Assembly: GCF_943912385.1 (NCBI RefSeq)
Contig: NZ_CALTTY010000001.1
Location: forward strand, 158,121-222,120
Length of the DNA stretch: 64,000 bases
Source: an uncultured Anaerococcus sp.
Lineage (GTDB): Bacteria; Bacillota; Clostridia; Tissierellales; Peptoniphilaceae
Reading direction: 5' to 3'
Shown here: positions 1-7,295 of the stretch, piece after piece
Numbering within the stretch: position 1 is the first letter of the stretch
Layout of the letters: each line of letters begins with the position of its first letter
The notes under the pieces: model-generated
Seen by the model: only the letters and a program-made list of their open reading frames with translations
What the model was told of the DNA's origin: nothing
Databases searched by the model: none
Translations under genes and position numbers: made by a program

Positions 1-19
1 AGAAAACGAAGCAGCATAA
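1..19 (+). CDS. rplJ: 50S ribosomal protein L10, last codons only (partial)
   Basis: The window opens with five sense codons (E-N-E-A-A) and TAA, in a frame open to the left edge, 33 bp before rplL. In bacteria rplL is almost always preceded by rplJ, so this is most likely the C-terminal end of L10. The identification rests on position; the residues themselves are too few to recognise. Confidence 0.5.
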
Positions 20-52
20 TAAAACAATAATTAAAATTTAAAGGAGAATAAA

Positions 53-436
53 ATGGCATCAGAAAAAGTAACAAACCTATTAGAAGAAATCAAAAACCTT
101 ACAGTTCTTGAACTTTCAGAACTAGTTAAAGAAATCGAAGAAGAATTTGACGTATCTGCACAAGCAGCAGTATCAGTAGCAGCACCAGCAGCTGGTGGAG
201 ATGCAGCAGGCGCAGCAGCAGAACAAACAGAATTCGACGTAGTTCTTAAATCAGCTGGTCAATCAAAAATCAACGTAATCAAAGTTGTTAAAGATGCAGC
301 AGGTCTTGGACTAAAAGACGCCAAGGCTCTTGTAGATGGAGCTCCAGCTAACGTTGTAGAAGGTGTAGACAAAGACAAGGCTGAAGAAGTTAAATCAGCT
401 CTTGAAGAAGCAGGTGCTGAAGTAGAATTAGCATAA
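53..436 (+). CDS. rplL: 50S ribosomal protein L7/L12
   Basis: This is the acidic stalk protein that recruits GTPase translation factors to the 50S subunit. The 127-residue length is normal for the family. An N-terminal dimerisation helix (about 1-35) is followed by an Ala/Gly-rich hinge (about 37-58). The conserved C-terminal domain contains the typical KINVIKVVK and GLGLKDAK segments. The start is preceded by AAGGAG at 42-47. It is the last gene of the rplJ-rplL unit and a strong terminator follows. Confidence 0.97.
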   Translation: MASEKVTNLLEEIKNLTVLELSELVKEIEEEFDVSAQAAVSVAAPAAGGDAAGAAAEQTEFDVVLKSAGQSKINVIKVVKDAAGLGLKDAKALVDGAPANVVEGVDKDKAEEVKSALEEAGAEVELA

Positions 437-470
437 GCTTTATAATATAATTAGGTTTACCTAGAAATTT

Positions 471-502
471 CTCCCGGCTTAAAATAGCTGGGAGTTTTTT
501 TG
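471..502 (+). terminator. Rho-independent terminator after rplL
   Basis: A 9-bp stem (CTCCCGGCT with AGCTGGGAG, one G-T pair) around a TAAAAT loop is followed by a run of T. It ends the ribosomal stalk operon. Confidence 0.93.
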
Positions 503-649
503 TTAAATAAAGATCAGGATAATTAGATTTATATAATTCTTACCACAAATTATAAAAGTAAAATTAAAGCTATTTATTAAATTAAGAAATAAGAAAGTAA
601 ATTTTACAGGATAACGACACATAGGTATAAGTTAGGTTAATCCTAGATA

Positions 650-677
650 TTGACAAATGGGCATTATAACGTATATT
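650..677 (+). promoter_or_regulatory. Promoter of the Fur-family gene, with adjacent inverted repeat
   Basis: TTGACA (650-655) and TATATT (672-677) are separated by 16 bp. An imperfect inverted repeat, TAGG-N5-CCTA (633-645), lies just upstream of the -35 and could be an operator, perhaps for autoregulation. The ATG at 657 lies inside this promoter, which argues for the later start at 711. Confidence 0.6.
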
Positions 678-710
678 AAAACCAAGAAAGTAGGGGTGAT
701 AGGTAGAAAA

Positions 711-1157
711 ATGAAGGAACTAGTTGAAAATAAAAGTGAAAATACGGAAAATAAAAGATTATCCTACCTAAGGGAAATTCTCAGAGATAGAAACATAAGG
801 ATATCAAAGCAAAGACTCTTAATATTAGATTACTTGATGACTCATCCTATCCACCCAACAGCAGAAGAGATTTTTAATGGCTTAAAAAGTGAGGACCCTG
901 TAATAAGCCAAGCAACTGTATATAATACTTTAAATCTATTTGTAAAACACAAGCTTATAAAAGAACTTGATTTTAATATGACTTCTAAAAGATATGAGTT
1001 TAATAAGTCAAGTCACGGTCACTTCATATGTGAATCATGTGGGATGATAAAAGATCTAGACTCTCTTGAAATTGAAAAACCAGAAAAGTTAAGGGGTTAT
1101 AACTTAGATGATGTAGAGTTGATATATAGGGGAATTTGTCCAGATTGTAAAAGATAA
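711..1157 (+). CDS. Fur/PerR-family metal-dependent repressor
   Basis: A winged-helix repressor of the ferric-uptake family, 148 residues from this start. The N-terminal HTH includes QATVYNTLNLF, the recognition helix typical of Fur and PerR. The C-terminal dimerisation and metal part has HGHFICESCG and a final CPDC, two CxxC pairs forming the structural zinc site seen in PerR and Fur. An in-frame ATG at 657 would add 18 residues but lies within the likely promoter. The ATG at 711 has a weak purine-rich site (AGGGGTGAT) about 12 bp upstream. PerR (peroxide sensing) seems more likely than Fur because of the HGHF..C context, but this cannot be settled by eye. It is a monocistronic gene between rplL and a YeiH-type transporter. 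Confidence 0.85.
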   Translation: MKELVENKSENTENKRLSYLREILRDRNIRISKQRLLILDYLMTHPIHPTAEEIFNGLKSEDPVISQATVYNTLNLFVKHKLIKELDFNMTSKRYEFNKSSHGHFICESCGMIKDLDSLEIEKPEKLRGYNLDDVELIYRGICPDCKR

Positions 1158-1201
1158 ATCTAGTATTATATAGCGCTTTTTTTATTTTCTAAGGAGACTA
1201 T

Positions 1202-2218
1202 ATGAAAAAAATTTTTAACTACTTACCAGGCATAGTCCTTGCTCTAGTAATTGCCATTGCTGCCCAATTTATAGAAAATATCCTACCCGTCCATATTATA
1301 GGTGGGTCAGTAATAGCTCTTTTTATTGGGATGTTTTTAAATACGATTGTAGATACAGACAATATTTTAAAACCTGGTATAAGCTTTACCTCTAAGAGGC
1401 TTTTAAAATTTGCAATAATTCTTTTCGGTGCAAGTCTAAATATAAGTATAGTTTTAAACGTGGGTAGACTTTCATTTTATGTCATGATTTTCACCCTCTT
1501 AACATGCTTTGGAGGAGGTTATTTTATTGGTAATGCTCTAGGATTAAATTGGAAGATGTCAAATTTAATATCTGCTGGCACTGGTATATGCGGAGGATCG
1601 GCAATAGCTGCTATAGCACCTGTAATTGAAGCGGAAGATACTGATGTTGCCTATGCATTAAGTGCAACATTTTTATTTGATATGCTAATGATTATAGCCT
1701 TTCCTATAATGGGTAGGGCGCTCGGACTTTCTGACATGGCCTATGGGCTTTGGACGGGGACTGCTGTAAATGATACCTCAAGTGTAGTGGCAGCTGGCTT
1801 TGCTTATTCAGATGCAGCTGGAGATTTTGCTACCATGGTAAAACTTACCAGGACCCTGGCAATTATTCCAGTTGTCTTAATATTTAGGATGATTTATACA
1901 AGGCTTGAGCTTAAAAATTCAACAAGCTCTCATATTGAGAAAAAATTTTCGATTTTTTCTATAATCCCTTTTTTCATCCTAGGATTTTTAGCAATGGTTA
2001 TGCTAAATTCATTTTCTCTTATATCTCATGACCTATCAGTAGGTCTTAAGGCCATATCGAAGTTTTTAATGGTGGCGGCCTTGGCAGCCATAGGTCTAAA
2101 TACAAAATTTAATGATATGAAAAAAGCAGGTATAAACCCAATGATCCATGGCTTTATAATTTCAATCTTAGTTGTAATTGTAGCTATTATTGTTATTTAC
2201 TTCATGGGTTTGGTATAA
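1202..2218 (+). CDS. YeiH/UPF0324-family membrane protein (putative sulfate exporter)
   Basis: A 338-residue, very hydrophobic protein with about ten membrane segments. Conserved Gly-rich features of the family are visible: AGTGICGGSAIAAIAPVI (about residues 121-140) and WTGTAVNDTSSVVAAG. The family is annotated as putative sulfate exporter on thin experimental evidence, so the substrate is uncertain. The start has a clear AAGGAG site. It may share a transcript with the Fur-type regulator 44 bp upstream, as no terminator lies between them. Confidence 0.85.
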   Translation: MKKIFNYLPGIVLALVIAIAAQFIENILPVHIIGGSVIALFIGMFLNTIVDTDNILKPGISFTSKRLLKFAIILFGASLNISIVLNVGRLSFYVMIFTLLTCFGGGYFIGNALGLNWKMSNLISAGTGICGGSAIAAIAPVIEAEDTDVAYALSATFLFDMLMIIAFPIMGRALGLSDMAYGLWTGTAVNDTSSVVAAGFAYSDAAGDFATMVKLTRTLAIIPVVLIFRMIYTRLELKNSTSSHIEKKFSIFSIIPFFILGFLAMVMLNSFSLISHDLSVGLKAISKFLMVAALAAIGLNTKFNDMKKAGINPMIHGFIISILVVIVAIIVIYFMGLV

Positions 2219-2228
2219 GATTATAATA

Positions 2229-2271
2229 AAAAAGGCAAGTTTGAAACTTATTTCAAACTTGCCTTTTTTTA
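2229..2271. terminator. Bidirectional terminator between convergent genes
   Basis: A perfect stem of about 14 bp (AGGCAAGTTTGAAA with its complement) around CTTA has A-runs on the left and T-runs on the right. It can serve both the yeiH-type gene on + and the metalloprotease remnant on -. Confidence 0.92.
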
Positions 2272-2280
2272 TCTTTGTAA

Positions 2281-3105
2281 TTAGTCAAAAAAACTCATTG
2301 ACTTATCAATATTGTGGTATTTATAACCGAGCTCAAAGGCTTCCTGCCTTTGTTTAGATGATCCGTGGGTAAAGGAGTCTACATTGACATCCCTCCCCGA
2401 CATCTCCTGAATCCTATCATCTCCTATAGCGGATGCAGACGACATGGCTTCTTCTATATCTCCCTTATCAAGATATCCCTTTTCTTTAACATAATAGGCA
2501 AAAAGTCCAGAGAAATAATCAGCTTGGAGCTCTTGGGCTACAGACACCCTATTGTAATCTCGCTCAGACAATTCTTCTCTTAACTGACTAGTTTGTTTTA
2601 TTATACCCAGTTGGTTTTGAACATGGTGGCCCACTTCATGGGCTAAGACATAGGCGAGGGCAAAGTCACCACCGCCTCCAAAATTATTTTTTAAATCATT
2701 ATAAAAGGAAACATCAAAGTAAATTGTTTCATCAACAGGGCAGTAGAAGGGTCCCATCCTAGACTGGGCAATACCACAACCTGCCTTGGTAGTTTCTTGG
2801 TAAAGGGTCATCTTAGGCTATTCATAAACAAGATTATTTTCTTCAAACTTTTCATTCCAGACATCTTCAGTATCAGCAAGAATCACTGCAAGGAAATCCT
2901 CCAGAGTTTCTCTTTCCTTAGAAACATGGCTTTCCACTTGACTGTTTTGATTTATATCACTAGTTCCATTGTTAATAACGCTTGGATCAACACCTAAGAA
3001 ATATAAGACAACCATAACAACAAGGCCTCCAACTCCGCCTATAGCCAGGGGAGCCTTTCCACCTCTATTAACATTAGAAGAACGTCTTCTATCTTTCCGC
3101 TTCAT
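2281..3105 (-). pseudogene. YpfJ-family neutral zinc metallopeptidase gene interrupted by an in-frame TAG
   Basis: Read from ATG 3105 (after GGAGG at about 3112-3116), the frame codes for a basic N-terminus, one membrane segment (LAIGGVGGLVVMVVLYFLGV) and a linker ending FEENNLVYE. It then meets TAG at 2820-2818 and continues without any shift as PKM-TLYQETTKAGCG. The second part holds the whole catalytic domain: GPFYCPVDETIYFD, the zinc motif HEVGH in LAHEVGHHVQNQ, and the ADYFSGLF glutamate region. YpfJ proteins are single chains of this combined length with an intact Y-x-P-P-K join, so one stop codon breaks an otherwise healthy gene. No ribosome site precedes the ATG at 2811. It is a recent pseudogene, a suppressible stop or a sequence error. 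Confidence 0.82.
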
Positions 3106-3241
3106 ATATAACCTCCATTTTATTATTGTTCTATTCTTACCCAAAAACAACTTTATTATATATTTTAATATCTAACTATAGTAAAAGTATAAAAAAGACG
3201 AAAGACTGGCTTTCGAGTTAATGTAGAATATTATAAAAAAA

Positions 3242-3317
3242 TGGAGCCGCTTCCCGGAATTGAACCGAGGACCTCTTCCTTACCATGGAAGCGCTCTACC
3301 TACTGAGCTAAAGCGGC
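3242..3317 (-). tRNA. tRNA-Thr (anticodon GGU)
   Basis: The reverse complement folds as a full cloverleaf. The acceptor stem GCCGCTT pairs with AAGCGGC. The anticodon stem CTTCC/GGAAG encloses the loop ATGGTAA, giving anticodon GGU (threonine, ACC and ACU codons). The T-loop is TTCAATT, the discriminator base is T, and the CCA end is encoded at 3242-3244. Confidence 0.96.
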
Positions 3318-3325
3318 ATACTAAT

Positions 3326-3353
3326 ATTATACAAGCTATAAATAATAATGCAA
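3326..3353 (-). promoter_or_regulatory. Promoter of tRNA-Thr
   Basis: On the minus strand TTGCAT (3353-3348) and a perfect TATAAT (3331-3326) are spaced by 16 bp, about 9 bp upstream of the mature tRNA 5' end. Confidence 0.65.
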
Positions 3354-3374
3354 GTTAAAAAATAAAAAAATTAA

Positions 3375-3403
3375 TAGAATTATTTATATATTTATGGTAA
3401 AAT
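3375..3403 (+). promoter_or_regulatory. Probable tuf promoter with extended -10
   Basis: TAAAAT at 3398-3403 is preceded by TG-G (an extended -10). A poor -35 (TAGAAT, 3375-3380) lies 17 bp upstream. It sits 30 bp before the tuf start. Confidence 0.45.
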
Positions 3404-3432
3404 AAAGTATATGAGTACTTTAGGAGGATTTT

Positions 3433-4629
3433 ATGAGTAAAGAAACATTTGAAAGAAGCAAACCACATATTAATATTGGTACAATCGGCCACGTAGACCA
3501 CGGTAAAACAACAACAACAGCAGCCATCACCCAAGCCCTAAACAAAAAATACGGCTCAGGTGAAGCAATCGATTATGAAAACATCGATAAGGCTCCAGAA
3601 GAAAGAGAACGTGGAATCACAATCAACACATCAGTAGTTGAATATGAAACAGAAAACAGACACTACGCACATATCGACGCTCCAGGCCACGCTGACTACG
3701 TTAAAAACATGATCACAGGTGCAGCACAAATGGACGGAGCAATCCTAGTAGTATCTGCAGCAGACGGTCCAATGCCACAAACAAGAGAACACATCCTACT
3801 AGCAAGACAAGTTGGTATACCAAAAATAGCAGTATTCCTAAACAAACAAGACCAAGTAGACGATGATGAATTAATCGAACTTGTAGAAATGGAAGTAAGA
3901 GACCTACTAAATGAATATGAATACGACGGAGACGACGCACCAGTAATCGTAGGAAGTGCACTAAAATCTCTACAAGATGGTGGAGAAGGTGAATGGGCTG
4001 AAAAGATACTAAACCTAATGGATGAAGTAGACAGCTACTTTGACATACCAGAAAGAGACAACGACCAACCATTCCTAATGCCAGTAGAAGACGTAATGAC
4101 AATCTCAGGACGTGGTACTGTAGCAACAGGTAGGGTAGAAAAAGGAACTCTAAAAGTAGGAGACACAGTAGAAATCGTAGGACTAGAAGATAAAACATCT
4201 GAAGCAGTAGTAACAGGTGTTGAAATGTTCCACAAACAACTAGAACAAGCAGAATCAGGAGACAACGTAGGAATCCTACTAAGAGGTGTACAAAGAGATG
4301 ACATCTCAAGAGGACAAGTACTAGCAAAACCAGGTTCTGTACAACCACACACAGAATTCGAAGGTCAAGTATACGTACTAACCAAAGAAGAAGGTGGTAG
4401 ACACACCCCATTCTTCTCAGGATACAGACCACAATTCTTCTTCAGAACAACAGATGTTACAGGTGACATCGAACTAGAAGAAGGCGTAGAAATGGTAATG
4501 CCAGGAGACAACGCAACATTCAAGATCAAACTTCAAAAGCCAATCGCCCTTGAAGAAGGACTAAGATTTGCTGTACGTGAAGGTGGTAGAACAGTTGCAT
4601 CTGGTGTTGTTACCAAGATTGTAAAATAG
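3433..4629 (+). CDS. tuf: Elongation factor Tu
   Basis: GTPase that brings aminoacyl-tRNA to the ribosomal A site. The 398-residue protein has all G motifs: GHVDHGKTT (P-loop), the switch region with GITI, DAPGHADY and NKQD. Domains 2 and 3 follow with the conserved GRGTVATGRVE and RPQFFFRTTDVTG segments. AGGAGG precedes the ATG. Codons are strongly biased (almost exclusively CTA for Leu, GGA or GGT for Gly), fitting a very highly expressed gene. Here it stands alone rather than in the str operon. Confidence 0.99.
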   Translation: MSKETFERSKPHINIGTIGHVDHGKTTTTAAITQALNKKYGSGEAIDYENIDKAPEERERGITINTSVVEYETENRHYAHIDAPGHADYVKNMITGAAQMDGAILVVSAADGPMPQTREHILLARQVGIPKIAVFLNKQDQVDDDELIELVEMEVRDLLNEYEYDGDDAPVIVGSALKSLQDGGEGEWAEKILNLMDEVDSYFDIPERDNDQPFLMPVEDVMTISGRGTVATGRVEKGTLKVGDTVEIVGLEDKTSEAVVTGVEMFHKQLEQAESGDNVGILLRGVQRDDISRGQVLAKPGSVQPHTEFEGQVYVLTKEEGGRHTPFFSGYRPQFFFRTTDVTGDIELEEGVEMVMPGDNATFKIKLQKPIALEEGLRFAVREGGRTVASGVVTKIVK

Positions 4630-4717
4630 TTAATTTATATTGACTATAAATATAATCGGTCTCATCATTTGATGAGAGACTAGAAAATCTATTCTTCATG
4701 GATTTAGGAAAATTATA

Positions 4718-4746
4718 AAAAGCGGGCCTGGGCTCGCTTTTTTGTT
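4718..4746 (+). terminator. Terminator after tuf
   Basis: A 10-bp stem (AAAAGCGGGC with GCTCGCTTTT, one G-T pair) and a T-run. A second hairpin without a U-tract (TCTCATCA/TGATGAGA, 4660-4677) lies between it and the tuf stop. It may act as a 3'-end stabiliser or processing site. Confidence 0.88.
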
Positions 4747-4760
4747 TGTTAGGAGAGTTT

Positions 4761-6044
4761 ATGTTAAAAAAGAAAACTTTTCTCATTGCACTTTTTTCAA
4801 TCTTGCTAATATTTACAAGCTGTTCAGATAAAAAGGGCCCTGATAATGACAAATTAAGAGAAGCTATTGAAACAAGTGAAAATATAGAAAAAGAAATATC
4901 GAAGGGTAAAAAGGTTGAAAAAAAACCAGTGGGCGAGCCCTATGAAATAGGTGTAACACCAGACGATTATGATATGGACTATGATACATCAAGACTCTTA
5001 TCCCTTGATGATAAGAAAAGCTCCTATTATCCCAAGGATGGGGTAAGGGGACTTTACTTTAACTCCTGGGGCATAAATGATCCCGAGGTGTATGGAAAGA
5101 TAACGGGCCTTATTGAAGAAACCAACCTAAACGCTGTAGTTATTGATATTAAAGATGACTGGGGCAATATCACTGTTGACTTTGACACAGACAATGAAGA
5201 AATCCAGTATGCCAATACAAAGTTAATCGACGCAAAAAATCTTATTGATGACCTCCATAGTAGAGATATATATGTTATAGGAAGGATAACTACCTTCAAA
5301 GACTCCATTATAACCGAACTCCACCCTGAGTGGGGTTTTACTAAGGATGATGGAACCTTGTGGGCCAATGGCCATGGAGAAGTCTTTATGAATCCATTCC
5401 TAAAGGAAGTCCAAGACTATAATATATCCATAGGGGAGCTTGCTGCAGAGGCTGGCTTTGATGAAATTCAATACGACTATGTAAGATTTGCTGAAGGCTT
5501 TGAAACCTTTGGCGATACACTTTCATACTCAAGAGGAGACTTTGAAAACCAACCAATCTCTGAGGGAGATAAGAGGGTAAATGCTATAACAGGCTTTGTA
5601 AAGAGGGCCCGTGAATCAATTTCTGATTACGGCCTTCCTGTTGCAGTAGATGTCTTCGGTTATGCTCTTCAAGCGGGACGTGCCGACGGTATAGGCCAGG
5701 ACTTTTCAGAAATATCAAATGAAGCTGACATAATGTGTTCAATGATTTATCCATCCCACTGGGGACAACATTCCTTTGAGATAGAAAAACCAGACCTTGA
5801 ACCCTACGAACTAGTTAAAAGATACCTTGTAGAGGAACAAAAAATCTTTGATGGCCTTGACCATACACCTCAATCTCGTCCGTGGATCCAGGATTTTACT
5901 GCTTCTTGGATTGGGGAAGGTAACTGGATGGAATATGACAGTGACGCTGTCCAGGCGCAAATCGATGCCATATATGAGTCGGGGCAAAGAGAATATTTAA
6001 TATGGAATGCAACAAATACCTATACAGAGGGAGTTGACTATTAA
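4761..6044 (+). CDS. Lipoprotein with putative glycoside hydrolase domain (DUF4015 type)
   Basis: A 427-residue exported protein. The N-terminus is a lipoprotein signal: MLKKK, a hydrophobic core and lipobox LLIFTSC with Cys about residue 21. A charged, disordered linker runs to about residue 90. The remainder resembles the TIM-barrel proteins called 'putative glycoside hydrolase' (DUF4015). Family-like stretches are GVRGLYFNSW, NAVVIDIKDDWG, GRITTFKD, EIQYDYVRF and PVAVDVFGY. Acidic residues at the strand ends (DIKDD, QYDYVRF, DVFG) are candidate catalytic positions, but the substrate is unknown. The start follows AGGAGA at 4751-4756. It is monocistronic between two terminators. Confidence 0.78.
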   Translation: MLKKKTFLIALFSILLIFTSCSDKKGPDNDKLREAIETSENIEKEISKGKKVEKKPVGEPYEIGVTPDDYDMDYDTSRLLSLDDKKSSYYPKDGVRGLYFNSWGINDPEVYGKITGLIEETNLNAVVIDIKDDWGNITVDFDTDNEEIQYANTKLIDAKNLIDDLHSRDIYVIGRITTFKDSIITELHPEWGFTKDDGTLWANGHGEVFMNPFLKEVQDYNISIGELAAEAGFDEIQYDYVRFAEGFETFGDTLSYSRGDFENQPISEGDKRVNAITGFVKRARESISDYGLPVAVDVFGYALQAGRADGIGQDFSEISNEADIMCSMIYPSHWGQHSFEIEKPDLEPYELVKRYLVEEQKIFDGLDHTPQSRPWIQDFTASWIGEGNWMEYDSDAVQAQIDAIYESGQREYLIWNATNTYTEGVDY

Positions 6045-6075
6045 AAAAACCTAATAGGATATGATATAGACAAAG

Positions 6076-6119
6076 TAAAATCACCCTTATTTCGATGAAA
6101 CGAAGTAAGGGTGATTTTA
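6076..6119 (+). terminator. Long hairpin after the lipoprotein gene
   Basis: An almost perfect 19-bp stem (TAAAATCACCCTTA-TTTCG with its complement, one T-G pair) around ATGAAA, 31 bp after the stop. TTTTA follows, then AAGTTT, so it has only a short U-tract. It probably acts as terminator and 3' stabiliser. Confidence 0.7.
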
Positions 6120-6183
6120 AGTTTAAAAATTTAAATTAAATCTATTTTATCTAAAGACAGGCAGGGAAACCCTGTTTTCTCTA

Positions 6184-6214
6184 TTAAAAACCATCCAACT
6201 AGGCTGGGTGGTTT
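6184..6214 (-). terminator. Terminator of the AraC-type gene
   Basis: On the minus strand AAACCACCCA pairs with TGGATGGTTT around a short loop and is followed by a T-run, directly after the stop codon at 6218. Confidence 0.8.
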
Positions 6215-6217
6215 AAC

Positions 6218-7069
6218 TTATAATCTGTGTTTTCTCCTAAATTGAGATGGTGTCAGACCAACCTTTTTCTTAAAAACTTGGTTAAAATAAGATTGGGAAT
6301 TAAAACCAACAATTGCAGATATTTCTTCCATGGTATGGTTGGTAGAAATTAGGAGGTTTTTAGACACATCAATCCTTTTTAAAATCAAATATTCAATAGG
6401 GGTAATTCTATATGATTGTTTAAATTCAGCTATAAGGTGGAACTTATTCATATAAGCAAGGGCTGACAGGTCTTCAAGCATAATATCTTCATCATAATTA
6501 GAGTCTATATATGATTTTATATAGTCTATTTGCCTATTTACCTTCTGGTCATGCTTTAAAGTAATATCCTTCCTGTACTTTCTAAGCACGTTTATTATTA
6601 AAGTTGTAGCCCTGGCATTTGCTAGAGACTCAGCTAAAATATCTTCACCCTTATATTCTTCATAAATATCTTCAAAGTAGGGCTTAAAATTTAGACTCAT
6701 ATCTCTATTATCGATGTGAAAGTAGTTTATGTCAGAATTTGTATCATCATCGTTTAGCCCTGCTACAGATACACTTTCAATACCAAAACCAATCAACTTA
6801 ATACTTTCTAGTTCATCTCCTAGGTAGAAAGTATGACCAATATTTGAGTTTATTATAAGTAAATCCCCTGCATTGACACCTATCTCTTCACCTTCTATAG
6901 AAACTCTGCCATGGCCATCTGCGAGGTAGTAAAAGTATGCAAAAGGATGGAACTGGATTTTATTTGAAATTTTTGTATCATAAGTTTTACTCTTAGCATC
7001 TAATAAGCTAACATCTAAATATTTAAGTTCTATATCTTCTTCAATTATATTTTCTGTATTATTTTCCAT
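6218..7069 (-). CDS. AraC-family transcriptional regulator with cupin sensor domain
   Basis: 283 residues. Residues about 25-110 form a cupin-like ligand domain (HPFAYFYYLADGHGRVSIEG, GDLLIINSNIGHTFYLGD). Residues about 180-283 hold two helix-turn-helix motifs of the AraC/XylS type (MLEDLSALAYMNKFHLIAEFK; TMEEISAIVGFNSQSYFNQVFKK; GLTPSQFRR). Such proteins commonly sense a sugar or related small molecule. No target gene is adjacent: the neighbours are dnaG, divergent, and an unrelated lipoprotein. AGAGGA precedes the ATG. A strong inverted repeat in the divergent region may be its operator. Confidence 0.88.
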   Translation of the reverse strand: MENNTENIIEEDIELKYLDVSLLDAKSKTYDTKISNKIQFHPFAYFYYLADGHGRVSIEGEEIGVNAGDLLIINSNIGHTFYLGDELESIKLIGFGIESVSVAGLNDDDTNSDINYFHIDNRDMSLNFKPYFEDIYEEYKGEDILAESLANARATTLIINVLRKYRKDITLKHDQKVNRQIDYIKSYIDSNYDEDIMLEDLSALAYMNKFHLIAEFKQSYRITPIEYLILKRIDVSKNLLISTNHTMEEISAIVGFNSQSYFNQVFKKKVGLTPSQFRRKHRL

Positions 7070-7101
7070 AAAATCCTCTATATTATTAATCTAGTCATAT
7101 C

Positions 7102-7172
7102 ACTCTTAGTAAATTTTACTTTATATACGTATTATACTATAAATAAGAAAGAAATATAAAGTAAATTAAGAG
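7102..7172. repeat. Inverted repeat in the araC/dnaG divergent intergenic region
   Basis: The left arm (7102-7126) and right arm (7154-7172) are inverted copies sharing CTCTTA and ATTTTACTTTATAT; the left arm carries a 4-5 base insertion. The spacer holds ATACGTAT (7125-7132) and -10-like TATACT. The 226-bp gap between the two genes otherwise shows only AT-rich sequence, which must contain both divergent promoters. Confidence 0.55.
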
Positions 7173-7295
7173 AAATTTAAAATATAATATATATTCTGGG
7201 TCTATGAAGGTATTTTTCAAAATTTTATAAATCTAAGTTACCCTCCCATTATTGATAATAAGCTTATTAAAAGTATAATTTTACTAGGTGAGAAG

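Noticed and set aside
657..710. Upstream ATG adding 18 residues to the Fur-family protein
   Set aside because: It overlaps the TTGACA-16-TATATT promoter and the extra residues do not resemble the family; the ATG at 711 is preferred.
2281..2811. Independent cytosolic protease starting at ATG 2811
   Set aside because: No ribosome site precedes this ATG, and the sequence is the exact continuation of the upstream frame after TAG, so a single broken gene explains it better.
2818..2820. TAG read as pyrrolysine or another amino acid
   Set aside because: Many genes here end in TAG and a normal RF1 gene is present, so general recoding is unlikely.
3713..4432. Long open frame on the minus strand opposite tuf (239 codons, Leu-rich)
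   Set aside because: It is a shadow of the strongly biased tuf codons. It has no ribosome site, and its low-complexity Leu/Val composition follows from CTA and GAA codon use.
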